Shown here piece by piece: positions 1 through 9,835 of a DNA stretch of 64,000 nucleotides. Source of the DNA: Phoenix dactylifera (Eukaryota > Streptophyta > Magnoliopsida > Arecales > Arecaceae); contig NW_024067841.1 in the NCBI RefSeq assembly GCF_009389715.1, forward strand, positions 248,001 through 312,000. The letters are read 5' to 3'. Each line of letters opens with the position of its first letter. Position 1 is the stretch's first letter. The notes below the pieces were generated by a model that saw nothing but the letters and a program-made list of their open reading frames with translations, was not told the origin of the DNA and did not search any database. Position numbers and translations under genes: made by a program.

Positions 1-395
1 GGAAAGAAGGGGACAAAGTTTGTGGCTTCCATTGGTTGGTGAATTGGACTTTGATGTGTAGGTCTAAAGAACGAAAAGGATTGAGAATTAAAAATGTTGA
101 GCAAATCAACTTAGCATTTTTTGCAAAATGGGCTTGGAAGTTTTTGCAAGGTATCCTCTAACACATTGTTTTCTCCTATTGAAAAATCTAGCATTTCTCT
201 CAAGCCAGATGGCTTGTAACACGAGAAATTATATCTAACACCATGCACATCATGTCAACGATGCACTATAAAAACAAATTGAGATGAGATGCTTGGTAGA
301 GCAATTCTACACGAGCATGCAGCACGAAGTTTATAGAAAGCTAGTTAGCATGGTGCACATCATGAAGGGGATAATTTCTCCTGTAACACCACTTT

Positions 396-741
396 TTTTT
401 TTTTGGTAAAAAAAAATAGAAGGGGAGGGGGAGGGACCAGCCCACCCGCGTAGCAACCCCATTACTGAGCCCCCCTTCCACTAGGGAATGTTCGATACAG
501 GTCGCAGGTTTCGCGTGCCTTCCCCGACCCGTGGGCTCACCCCACTGGGTTCACCGCCTCACGTGTGGGTACGTCATCCCAGTGCCACCTTGGTACAAGT
601 GGAAGGAAAGCATAACCGCCAACAAGCCAGCCGGGCGTGGGGCATTCGGTCTCCTAATTTAATCGACGCCCGTGCGTTTCGAACCCGGGCAACTTGGACG
701 GAATTATCGCTCCCTTACCACCAGGCTACTACCTTGGTGGC
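396..741 (-). mobile_element. tRNA-derived SINE with target-site duplication
   Basis: The element reads on the minus strand. Its head has a pol III box A (TAGCCTGGTGG, 728 down to 718) and a box B (GGTTCGAAACG, 685 down to 675), the spacing of a tRNA gene. The A-rich tail shows as T runs at 396-404 on the plus strand. It is flanked by a perfect 16-bp target-site duplication, CCTGTAACACCACTTT, at 380-395 and 742-757. Copy B of the segmental duplication has one copy of this target near 35050-35066 and no insert, so the SINE arrived after the duplication or was never in the other copy. The family name is not known to me. Confidence 0.9.
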
Positions 742-757
742 CCTGTAACACCACTTT

Positions 758-2055
758 CACATGCGTGCCTGGGCCCTTTGTGCGGTACACAGGCAATGAT
801 CCATGTCTTAGTTTGAGCAGTAAGTCTTGGATCTACGAGTCTGCTCGATTTGTCCATTTACATACGTAAGGCCCTACGGAGTACGTCACTGCAGCCGCCT
901 GCATCTAAAAAAGTTGGGGGAAAGAAAAGGCCGGGGAGGTTTTTTTTGGGGTGGGGTAGGGGGATGAGGTTACAAAAATAGTCAAAACTTTGACTCCAGG
1001 TTCGCAAGCTCCTGACACCTGCCTTTCTACAAAATGCATGAGAAAGCCTCATCCTGGTCAACCTCGCAACGCTTGACATTTAGTCAAAAAAAGGTATCGT
1101 AATTGTATAAATTCTTGAGGGTAAAATGTCATTAGAATTGATGCAACTTATAGAAATTATTTCTATCGGAAATTAGTTGATTATGGAGTTAGCAACTTAG
1201 CAATTTTTGGGCCCTGAAGCATTTCCCAAATAAAAATATCTTAAGTTTGTAAAATACAAATTAAGCGATTTGTTTATGTAAAAATTTTCTTTTGCTTTAA
1301 AACAAATAAAGAAATTGGAAGCATGTGATTTTCGTTCCAAGACATTTACGCACCTGAATGGCGTGGCAGCAAATAAAAGGCCACTCGTGATGGGAACCAT
1401 CCTTTGCACCTCTGGGGCAATCAATTTTTGACATAGCATAGTTTGGCTATCAACATTAGATTAGCTATCAGCTATACGGAGAAGACCAGACCATCTTGTG
1501 CAGCGCCACGGGTTGGTCCCCATGCACTTATCATTGATGACTCCTGTCCTCTATGAGACGGGCGGGCAGTCACTGCTCTACAATATTCAGAGACTAGCGA
1601 GAGGATGTGGCTCCTTCTAGGTCTCTCATGTCTACTGAGAGATGAACAGTGCAGCCGACTGGGTGGCCTTCTTCACAGCTCAACATTCTAGAGGGTTCCT
1701 TTAGGAGAACCAAGCGTCTGCTCCTTCTCTCTATCGGATTCTCTTTTTAGATTTTGTTGGCTGCACTCATGTACGTGTGTGCCGTGAGGCGCTATTGTAC
1801 TAAAAAAAAAAACACCGACCACCGCTGCTGCCGCTATGCATGCAACATTGCTGCACTGCCCAGCAAATTCATATGCAAAGCTTGTCGTGTCTTTGTGTAG
1901 TCCGTAAGATCCGCCACAAACTCAACACCAAATGGAATATTGTATTTGTGAGCAAACTTGATCATTTGGCATTTTTCATCTAACTATATCACATAATAGG
2001 CAGATAATATTTTATAAATATTAATCTCTATCAGATCATATTCTTAATAATCCAT
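758..2055. other. Spacer without recognisable gene
   Basis: No coding region is supported. The stretch is shared with copy B (35067-36376) with small indels. Its short open frames on both strands match no family I recognise and are not kept intact between the two copies. It ends at the left edge of the GT47-carrying transposon. Confidence 0.6.
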
Positions 2056-3182
2056 AGGCTCGTTTCACAGAAGCTCGGGCTCGGGCTCAGTACCGATCTC
2101 TGTATTGTGCTTGAGCTCGGGCTTGCTTGGCAAAGCAAAGGCTCGAGCTTGAGCTCATAAAGCTCGTTTCAATTATGAGCTCAAGCTCGAGTCCGAGCCC
2201 AATACAGAGCTCGGTACCCCAGAGGGAGAGGACGGTGAGGTCAGAAAGTCGAGGAGGTGGAGGAAGGAGGTGCCCCAGAGCGGGGGGTTGGCATCGGGGT
2301 CTTGGGAGAAATCCCAGGCGGGGCGGGCAAGGACGAGGAAGTGGTTGTGGTCGCCGCGCCGACCCCAGGTGGTTGGGCAGTTGCAGCGGAGGAAGTCGGC
2401 GTGGTCGTGGCCGTAGAGGCTAGAGTTGAAAAGAGGCGGATGGTAGAGAAAAGGGAGGGCATCGAGGGCGGCATAGTACGGGGGTGAGGTAGGGGTACTT
2501 GAGGAGGCGGCGGTGGAAGAAGGGCTCAAGCATGTGGGGGTCTGTGCGGTACCAACTCTGGGAGTTGTGGGTGTGGGGGCCGAGGCCTTGGTTGGTGAGA
2601 TAGAGATAGGGGCAGAAGTTGCCGTCGTCGTAGAGGGGGAAGGCATTGCAGGATTGGAGGAGGTCGGTGTTGAAGCGCGACGGGAGGTCGCGGATGTGGA
2701 TCCACTGTCCTTTGCACTCCGTCCACTGCTGCGCCTCTTCTTCCTTTACGACGGCAACTTCCTCCTCCTTTTCTAATAATGGAAGGCCGCCACCGGTTTT
2801 GGAGGTGGATCGAGATCGGGCTTGGCAGGGGGATGAGGAGGAGAACAGAGAGACGAGAGAGATGATAACAAGAACGGAGGGGCGAGCCATGGACGCGAAC
2901 AAGAGGGAGGGCCTTGGCCCTTGGGTTGGAATCATTGGATGCAGGGTTTCCAAGTAGTGAGATTCAGATCTGACCTCCCACGGTCCGTCAGTGGCGCGAT
3001 CTCGACCGTCGGATCCCGAGGCTGCCCCTCATTTGGTCGTGTTAAGTCACGAGCTCCGTTTGGGCCCGTGAGCTACTTGGGCTCGGATTTAAACAGGCCT
3101 CATTTTGGGCTCGGGCTCGGGCTCGTTTGACTAACGAGCCAAGTTCGAGCCGAGCCCGAGCAGCTTGGCTCGTTAACAGGCC
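2056..3182. mobile_element. MULE-like (Pack-type) transposon, copy A, left end eroded
   Basis: The right end carries the inverted repeat that reads GGCCTGTTAACGAGCC on the minus strand, followed inward by many repeats of the GAGCC/GAGCTCG kind. The matching left end is missing here, although it is present in copy B (from 36377), so about 60 bp of the left terminus was lost. Flanking repeats remain: TAATAATCCAT at 2045-2055 and TACTAATCTA from 3183. A target duplication of 9-11 bp fits Mutator-like elements best, but no transposase is present. The interior holds a piece of a host GT47 gene, which is how Pack-MULEs look. Confidence 0.7.
2228..2890 (-). pseudogene. Captured 5' part of a GT47 (exostosin-family) xyloglucan galactosyltransferase-like gene
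   Basis: On the minus strand a start at 2890-2888 (MARPSVLVI) opens a hydrophobic N-terminal anchor. It is followed by stretches typical of MUR3/XLT2-like glycosyltransferases: CKGQWIHIRDLPSRFN, FPLYDDGNFCPY, LTNQGLGPHTHN and SWYRTDPHMLEPFFHRRLL. After a frame change come YYAALDALPFLYHPPLFNSS, WGRRGDHNHFLVLARPAWDF and DPDANPPLWGTSF. The family protein is about twice this long; the similarity stops near the start of the C-terminal half, at the inner edge of the GAGCTC repeats. The intact family members are Golgi type II membrane enzymes that add galactose to xyloglucan. This copy has lost frame and C-terminus and is not expected to make an enzyme. The identity is from remembered motifs. Confidence 0.78.
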
Positions 3183-3965
3183 TACTAATCTATGCTTCCA
3201 TTTTTAGATAGGATCTTAACTCGTTTTGGATTCCATCTCTCCGGCTCTACACATGAGAGAGGTGTTGAGGAATAGTAATCTCATATTGGATAGGCTAAAA
3301 ATTCTTGTGGCATTTATATACTATTGAGCCTATCCATCTAAAGGTCCGAGTTTTTAGATCGGATCAGAACATGGTATTAGAGCCTACCGATTCTTGTTGC
3401 CTATCAAAATTCTCATGCTTCCACTTACTAATCGTGTTGCCCCCATCTATTTAAACCCATGGATTTTTAGATAGGATAGGTAATTATCAAAGCATCCATG
3501 ACTTCAAGTTGCATTTGTTTGTAGAATAAGAAGAATTAGAATAGAAAAAGTTATGCTAATTAGCGTAGATGTGCCATAAATTAATCCTATTTGTCCTGTA
3601 ATTTGTAGAATAATGTTGGTCGAAGATTCTTTTTTTTTTTTCACAAAAGAAAAAAATGTAAACATGGATCATTGCTTTATGATATAAGAGAAGTTTATCA
3701 GAATTTTTCTTTGTAGTGTTGACATAACTATTCCTCACTCATGCGTGGTTTAGAAATAAATGCTATCCTAGCGTTTCGCCTGTAGAAAGGCACATTCACA
3801 TGAAGGAATATGACTCGGGCAACTATAGCTGAGTCTACATACTAATAGACATGTGTTTATACAACAGAACTGCCGTCTTGGTTGTCCAGGCATATAGTTT
3901 TAACGGGAGCGTGACCGAGGAATTATGCGTAAGTTCGAGTTTCTTTTTACAAGGGAAGCTAAGCA
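3183..3965. other. AT-rich spacer shared by both duplication copies
   Basis: No gene is visible. The sequence is shared with copy B (37624-38394). It contains a short internal theme, tttttagataggat / tttttagatcggatc, repeated around 3203, 3351 and 3465, which I cannot assign to a known element. Confidence 0.5.
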
Positions 3966-4244
3966 CCACTTGCTGCCCAGATATGCAGCCCAAGAGGAGG
4001 ATGAATTGGGTCTTTTTAAAACTTATAAAATAACTTAAAACTTTAAACAAACTCAGAGAGCTCAGCAGCGGAAATAGAGAAACATAAACAGTGCAGTAAG
4101 CAAAGTAGTAAAAATGATGCAGCAAGGAAGAAGGCAAGTCACACACAAACAAAGAGATTTATAGTGGTTCGTTGCACACCCAAGCATCTACATCCACTCC
4201 TCAAGCCAAGCTTGAGAGTTTACTATAATCCAGCAGATTACAGC

Positions 4245-4475
4245 CTGATTGTTTTCCAAGCTCACAATCAAAAATTCAGTTGGTTTTCCCAGGCAACCAA
4301 CCACAAACCTATTCCTGTTTGTTTTTCCGGGCTCACAAACAATCCAGTTGGTTTTTACAGGCAACCAGCCACAAACCTTTACACAGTTTGTTTTTCGGGC
4401 TCACAAACAACCTAGTTGGTTTTCACAGATAACCAACCACAAACCTTTACACATTTTGTTTTCAGATAAATCAAC
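4245..4475 (+). repeat. Tandem repeat inside the solo-LTR-like fossil
   Basis: About three to four imperfect copies of a unit of roughly 65-70 bp. Each contains a gctcacaa(a/t)caa element, then a GTTGGTTTT stretch, then aaccaaccacaaacct. The repeats lie within the LTR-like fossil and are probably a family feature of the LTR. Confidence 0.7.
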
Positions 4476-5009
4476 CACAAACTTTTTCTTACTGAATAAC
4501 CCAATTCAGCAACTTCTAATTAAGGTTTGAAAGTGCCTTTACAAGTTTCAATCAATGAAATAGTTACAGCAGCAAAAAATCCAACCAAAGGATTACTATA
4601 ACAAAACTACAGCTTCAGAAAGAATTAGAATGAAATAATAAAAACAATGCTGAAGCTGATGAAGAGGTTGGCTGTTGATGAAGATTCCAATGCTGAGCAC
4701 CAATTCTTCTTAAATCAGTGGATGAGAAGCTTCAACTGCTTTTGTCACAGAAAAATGGTTTCAGAAGAAAGCAGGTGAGGAGGATGAACTTGAAAATACT
4801 TTTTCTCTCTTCTTTTGCGATTTTCTCAAAGTATATTCTCAATTCTGTTGTTTTTTCTTCTGTGCTTCCTTTTTTGAGGTTCCTTTTAATTTATAGATAG
4901 CTCCCTCAGAGAAATTCAAAAGATTCCTTGCCATTCTAATGAGAAAGCAATCGGTTAGGAAAAAAGACAAAAGTTGTTACGGACTAGCCGTTGAGGTGCC
5001 AGTTGTACA

Positions 5010-6130
5010 GGAGTCGACTTATGCTTATCATGGGTCGACACAACAAAATCCTGAGACGGCTCATCCAGTAGTAGCTTCAAAGGGTCGACATCTTCAATTC
5101 CAAAGGTCAACTCATCTGCATCGGGGGTCGACTCAACAAATACAAGGGTCAACTCATTGAGGAATCCAGAAGTTGACTTTCTGTCAAATGCTGAGACTGA
5201 GCTGGGGTCGACTCTTGAAACACAAGGGTCGACTCATTGAGTTCAGAGGTCGACTCTTGAAACATAAGGGTTGACTCATTGAGATCGAGGGTCGACTCTT
5301 TAAACACAAGGGTCGACTCATTGAGATGTCACGCCCCCGCCTGCGCGAAGCACGTGAGGCACCCAGTGCCCACGTGAGGGCCACATGAGGGGGGAATACG
5401 GGGCTCCCCTGCCAGATATTGTCCGATTCCGGGGCTTCACGCAAGCGTCCTTCACCCCTCCCCGGTTTTGTTTTCCATCCAAAACGCGTCTACAGGATTT
5501 GGAGACACCCGTCTCATATGCCCAGGTTTTGGAACGAGTCTTTCCGATGTGGGAGTATTGGGCCTCACACCCTTCCCACCATCGGACAAGAGCCGTCCTC
5601 GGCTCTGATACCAAATGGTGGGAAGGGTGTGAGGCCCAATAGTTCCACATCGGAAAGACTCGTTCCAAAGCCCGGGCATATGAGGCGGGTGTCTTCTAAT
5701 CCTGCAGACGCGTTTTGGGAGGAAAACAAAACCGGAAAGGGGTGAAGGACGCTTGTGTGAAGCTCCGGAACCGGACAATATCTGGCAGGGGAGCCCTGCG
5801 GTCCCTCCTGATGTGGCCCCCACGTGGACACTGGGTGCCTCACGTGCCCCGCGCAGGCGGGGGGCGTGACATGAGAAATCTAGAAGTTGACTTTCTGTCC
5901 AACGGTGAGACTGGGCTGGGGTCGACTCTTGAAACACAAGGGTCGACTCATTGAGATCGGGGGTCGACTCTTTAAACTCAGGAGTCGATTCATGAAGAAA
6001 TGTCTCAGGCGACAAAAGCTCTCTATGAAATTTGAGCTACGCTGGGGTCGACTCAAGTCTTGCGGGGGTCGACTCATTCACTATGCTAGTAGACAACTAC
6101 CGTGCCAGAGTTGACTCTAACATGTCTTCT
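5010..6130 (+). repeat. GGGTCGACTC-rich repeat field
   Basis: Many near-copies of the decamer GGGTCGACTC occur at about 24-28 bp spacing, for instance between 5200 and 5330 and again between 5920 and 6090. They form a higher-order unit of about 50 bp. The field is split by the nested palindromic element at 5327-5871. It belongs to the LTR-like fossil. Confidence 0.75.
5327..5871. mobile_element. Palindromic LTR-kin (TRIM-like) fossil nested in the solo-LTR-like element
   Basis: Two arms of about 255 bp (5327-5581 and 5616-5871) are inverted copies of each other. Each arm reads TGTCACGCCCCC at the outside and CCCACCA at the inside, so each looks like a short LTR (TG..CA). The 34-bp centre contains GGCTCTGATACCA (5601-5613), the reverse complement of TGGTATCAGAGCC, the primer-binding site for initiator tRNA-Met used by many plant LTR elements. 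The PBS sits 2 bp inside the right arm, where it would follow a 5' LTR read on the minus strand. A 5-bp target duplication TGAGA flanks the whole (5322-5326, 5872-5876). There is no coding capacity. The arms look nearly whole and fairly young. Confidence 0.82.
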
Positions 6131-6388
6131 TCACTTAGGGATCAACTCAAGTGTCTCAGACAAAATTCTTTAGACCTTTTTTTTTTTAATATCCATGAAT
6201 TGGAACAAAGTCTTTTTCTTTTAGAAATGTATCCAATGAAGTATCTGAAATTTTTTTTGAAGTGCTTCTTTTCTTCTTGATTTTTCTTGACTTTTCAATC
6301 TTCACAATCAAGCCAACAGCATCAGTATACAACATTAACTCAAGTGTTTTGTAATCATCAAAATTCAGCCTTTAAGGTTAACACCACT

Positions 6389-7253
6389 CAAATTTTATTA
6401 AAAGCAGGGCGAGCTAATTAGTAAATAAAGGATCGCTTGCAGAAATGTTAGAACAGTGGTCGCACGAATTCCCGAGAACAGGGCTACCGGCCATCCACAC
6501 GAAGAAATGTTTTAATAGAAGGATTGCTTGCAGAAATGTTCGAGTTTTCCATATCCACCAAATTCTTTTAATAGAAGGACGGCATCCACACGAAGCAGTT
6601 CCAGCCACCGGCCATCCCTTCTTAGCAATAATTTCACCAGATGCATAACTTCGAGTTGTAGGGAACAAAACCTCTTCTGCACTCTTCCACAAAATCAGTG
6701 GTGAGAGCTGCACCAAAAAAAGAAAAAAAAAGAAAAAAAAACAGTTGTGAGATTAACCTTCCCCCATAGTCAACACCTCAAAACACCATCAGTGCGCGGT
6801 CCCCACCAAGGAGGCGCAGTCTCCCTTCTATCGTCAGCGCCCTCCTCAGAATTCCGTGTTCTCGGCCTCGCTCGCTTCGCACGAAGCTTCCCCCATCCCG
6901 GATTTCTTGGTTTCCTTGCTACGATTGCGACTAGGCTTTTGAAAACGCAGCCGGCATCGTACGATTTGTCTGCTGTTATTCACGTAAATTCCACGCCCTC
7001 TCACGTTTTCCATTTTAAGGCAGACCCGACTCTCACGGGTGACGGCCTGACGGGTCCCTTGGCGGAGCCCAAACAATCTCTGGTCCACCTGTCGGATTTC
7101 GAAGTTGAGAGAGTCTTTGCTTCTTCTGAGCCCTATAAATTCCCTTCACCCCCTCATATCTCCCGCCCGACCATATGCACAAGCTCCAAAATTCTTAATT
7201 CTCGCGCTCTGTTTCTCACCTTCATTACACATTCACACATTTGAGTTTTAGTG
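6389..7253 (+). promoter_or_regulatory. ACS-A upstream region and 5' leader
   Basis: A TATA box, TATAAAT at 7134-7140, lies about 114 bp before the ATG at 7254, which places the transcript start near 7165. The position matching the CACGTG motif of copy B (39086-39091) reads CACCTG here (7086-7091). A short duplicated theme, gatcgcttgcagaaatgtt / gattgcttgcagaaatgtt, occurs at about 6431 and 6523. Most of this stretch is shared with copy B, but the LTR-like fossil ends only about 870 bp before the start codon. Confidence 0.6.
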
Positions 7254-9823
7254 ATGGAGTTCGATCAGCTGCCTCGTGCACCAAACTACTCCCTCCTTTC
7301 GAAGATGGCAACCAATGATGGCCACGGCGAGAACTCGTCTTACTTCGATGGGTGGAAGGCTTACGATAGCGATCCATTCCATCCTATCGATAACCCAGAG
7401 GGAGTCATTCAAATGGGTCTGGCCGAAAACCAGGTAAGAACATATCCAGCAGCAGTCGTCTCGATACCTCGCTGTACGTAATTTCAATCACAATCGCAAA
7501 ACCAACACCATCCACCCACTTAGTTGCAGAGCATATCCATATTCTCACTTTCTAGGAGTACAAGAAGCACCAAACCACGGTGTTCGGGTTGTATCTTTCG
7601 CGCGAAAGAATGACTCACTTTCTTCCGCCACAAAAGCCGCATCACGATCTGCGCTTGAAGAAAGAGGTTGGAATGCTTCGAGAGCTGTGCAAGGCGCAAT
7701 CCAACGGTTGACGTCGCAAAAAAATTCAATTATTCTTTCTCGCAAAAGATACAAACCGAATCCCATGGTTGGTGCTTTGGTTACTTATAGTCACTGTTCG
7801 GTAATCTCAAATTAATCTTCACTGGGTGTTTTTTATTTATTTATTTACTTTTCAGCTTTGCCTGGATTTGATGCAAGAGTGGATTAAGAAGAACCCGAAG
7901 GCCTCCATTTGCACTGAAGCGGGAGTTCCAGAATTCAAAGCGATCGCAAATTTCCAGGATTACCACGGCCTGCCTGAATTCAGAGAGGTAATTAACAAAA
8001 GCGCAGCTTATTTATTTCTAGCATAATGATTTGCTTATCTTGTTATGAATAATGTCATCAAGTTTGCAAAGATGTATCAAGTCCTTGCAAAAGGTTTTAG
8101 CTTCTGAAGTTTTCAATGGAGTTATCCAGCATAAATACCAGAAGTGGTCTTAAGACTCCTACGCTGATTGAAATCTTGATAGTGATTTAATGGTGGTCTT
8201 GTCCGTAAAAGTAAGTAATTGTAGTTGCTTTGCGGATGGAACGCGAAATGGCTAACGATGTGATTTGTCAAAACTTGCAGGCCATTGCCAAGTTCATGGG
8301 GAAAGTGAGAGGAGAAGGAATCAATTTTGACCCTGCGAGGATAGTGATGAGCGGTGGAGCTACCGGGGCTGCCGAAATATTGGCCTTTTGTTTGGCTGAC
8401 CCTGGCGAAGCATTCCTTGTTCCAACGCCATATTATCCAGCGTATGTCGTATAAGCTCCTCTATATATATTTAAGTTTTGATGTCTATCACAAACACGAC
8501 ATAATCCTACTTTTTTTTCTTCTAAATGGAAATCTTCCAAGGCTGATGATATGGTAGATACCAAGACATTCTGGTTTACGAGTCTAATAACAAATGAAAA
8601 TTCAACAAAAATATTTCTGGTTATCCTTTTTTCTTCTTATATATATGGACGAAAGCGGTATTACTAAAACCTCATTTATATTTAACGTAGCCATATTTGT
8701 GGAGAGGTTTGAACATTTTGCAAGTCTATACACTGCATATCTAAAACCTACTCGCAAATGGTATCTTGAAACTCAATCATCTTATATTCATTATTTGCAC
8801 AACAATATATAAAGCTAAACTTACAATTCATGTATCATGTTCAGATTCGATCGAGACCTCAGGTGGAGAACAGGAATCCAGCTCTTTCCAATTCACTGCG
8901 AGAGCACCAATCATTTCAAAATCACCCAGTCCGCACTTGAATCTGCTTATGAGAAAGCCCAGCAGGCGAATATTAGAGTTAAAGGGGTCTTGGTAACCAA
9001 CCCATCAAATCCACTGGGGACAACCTTGGACAAAAAAACACTAAGAACCTTGGTCAGTTTCATCAATGCCAAGAGGATCCACCTAATCTGCGATGAGATT
9101 TTCGCAGGGACCGTGTTCAGCGAGCCCAGATTCGTTGGCGTCTCCGAGATACTCGAAGAGGATCCTAATTGTGACCAAAGCCTCATCCACATCACCTACA
9201 GCCTCTCCAAGGTCCTCGGCCTCCCTGGATTCAGGGTTGGCGTGGTCTACTCCTACAATGATACAGTGGTTCGCTGCGCTCGTAGGATGTCGAGCTTTGG
9301 ACTAGTCTCCTCACAAACACAATACCTGCTTGCCTCCATGCTATCAGATGATGAATTCACAACCGAGTTGATAGCAGAGAGCAGGAGGAGGCTATCGAAG
9401 AGGCACGAGATCTTCACTTCTCGGCTTGCGCAGGAGGGAATCCAGTGTTTGGAGAGCAACGCTGGGCTGTTCTGCTGGATGAACTTGAAAATGCTTCTCA
9501 AGGAATCCACAGTTGAAGGAGAACTCGAGCTGTGGCGCAGGATAATTGACGATATGAAGCTCAATGTGTCGCCCGGTTCCTCGTTTCATTGCAGTGAACC
9601 TGGGTGGTTTAGGGTATGCTTTGCCAACATAGATGACGAGACCATGGAAGTTGCCCTTCAAAGGTTCAAGTCATTTATGCGCCAGGCGAAGAAGAAGAGG
9701 TGGCAGAATGGGCTTCGCTTAAGCTTTCCTCGGAGGTTTGAGGGCATGACCACCATGACCCCCATGACCCCAAGCTTATTGTCACCGCACTCTCCTGTTG
9801 TTCGAGCCACCACTCCAGCTTAG
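7254..9823 (+). CDS. ACS: 1-aminocyclopropane-1-carboxylate synthase, type 1 (copy A)
   Basis: ACC synthase is the PLP enzyme that turns S-adenosylmethionine into ACC, the committed step of ethylene synthesis in the cytosol. Four exons fit GT..AG borders: 7254-7433, 7856-7987, 8281-8441 and 8845-9823, joining in frame to 483 aa (family about 440-500). Visible family landmarks are MGLAENQ (54-60), [46 protein letters not shown], the PLP-lysine motif SLSK (K280) with [25 protein letters not shown], and [22 protein letters not shown]. The C-terminus has RLSF (a CDPK-type site) and several SP/TP sites in [12 protein letters not shown], the pattern of type-1 isoforms that are stabilised by MAP kinases. 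Two family positions look unusual: DEIF where DEIY is usual, and SLSKVLG where SLSKD(M/L)G is usual. The ATG at 7254 is the first after the TATA box and gives the usual N-terminus. Confidence 0.95.
7582..7762. mobile_element. MITE in ACS-A intron 1
   Basis: The ends form an inverted repeat: GTTCGGGTTGTATCTTTCGC on the left, and a right end whose complement reads TTCGGTTTGTATCTTTTGC. The length is about 180 bp with no coding. A related copy lies at the same place in ACS-B intron 1 (39568-39742), so it predates the duplication. A third relative lies at 63674-63880. The superfamily is unclear because no confident target duplication is seen. Confidence 0.65.
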
Positions 9824-9835
9824 TAGTATAGCTAG

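Larger units (their letters stand above)
3971..6383. mobile_element. Solo-LTR-like fossil inserted in copy A
   Basis: The insert begins TGCTGCCC and ends GGTTAACA (TG..CA). It is flanked by the 5-bp direct repeat CCACT at 3966-3970 and 6384-6388, the hallmark of LTR-element integration. Copy B has the uninterrupted site near 38390-38410, so the insertion is younger than the segmental duplication. No gag-pol coding or second LTR is visible, so it looks like a solo LTR of about 1.86 kb enlarged by a nested 545-bp element. The family is not identified with certainty; a copia-like LTR is possible. It now lies about 0.9 kb upstream of the ACS-A start codon. Confidence 0.75.

Noticed and set aside
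675-728. A functional tRNA gene on the minus strand
   Set aside because: Boxes A and B belong to a SINE with an A-tail and target duplication, and no full cloverleaf was found.
2127-2957. Plus-strand open frames across the captured GT47 piece
   Set aside because: They are antisense shadows of the minus-strand GT47 sequence, which has the recognisable motifs.
9093-9661. Open frames on both strands within ACS exon 4
   Set aside because: They are shadows of the ACS coding frame, and the same pattern repeats in copy B.
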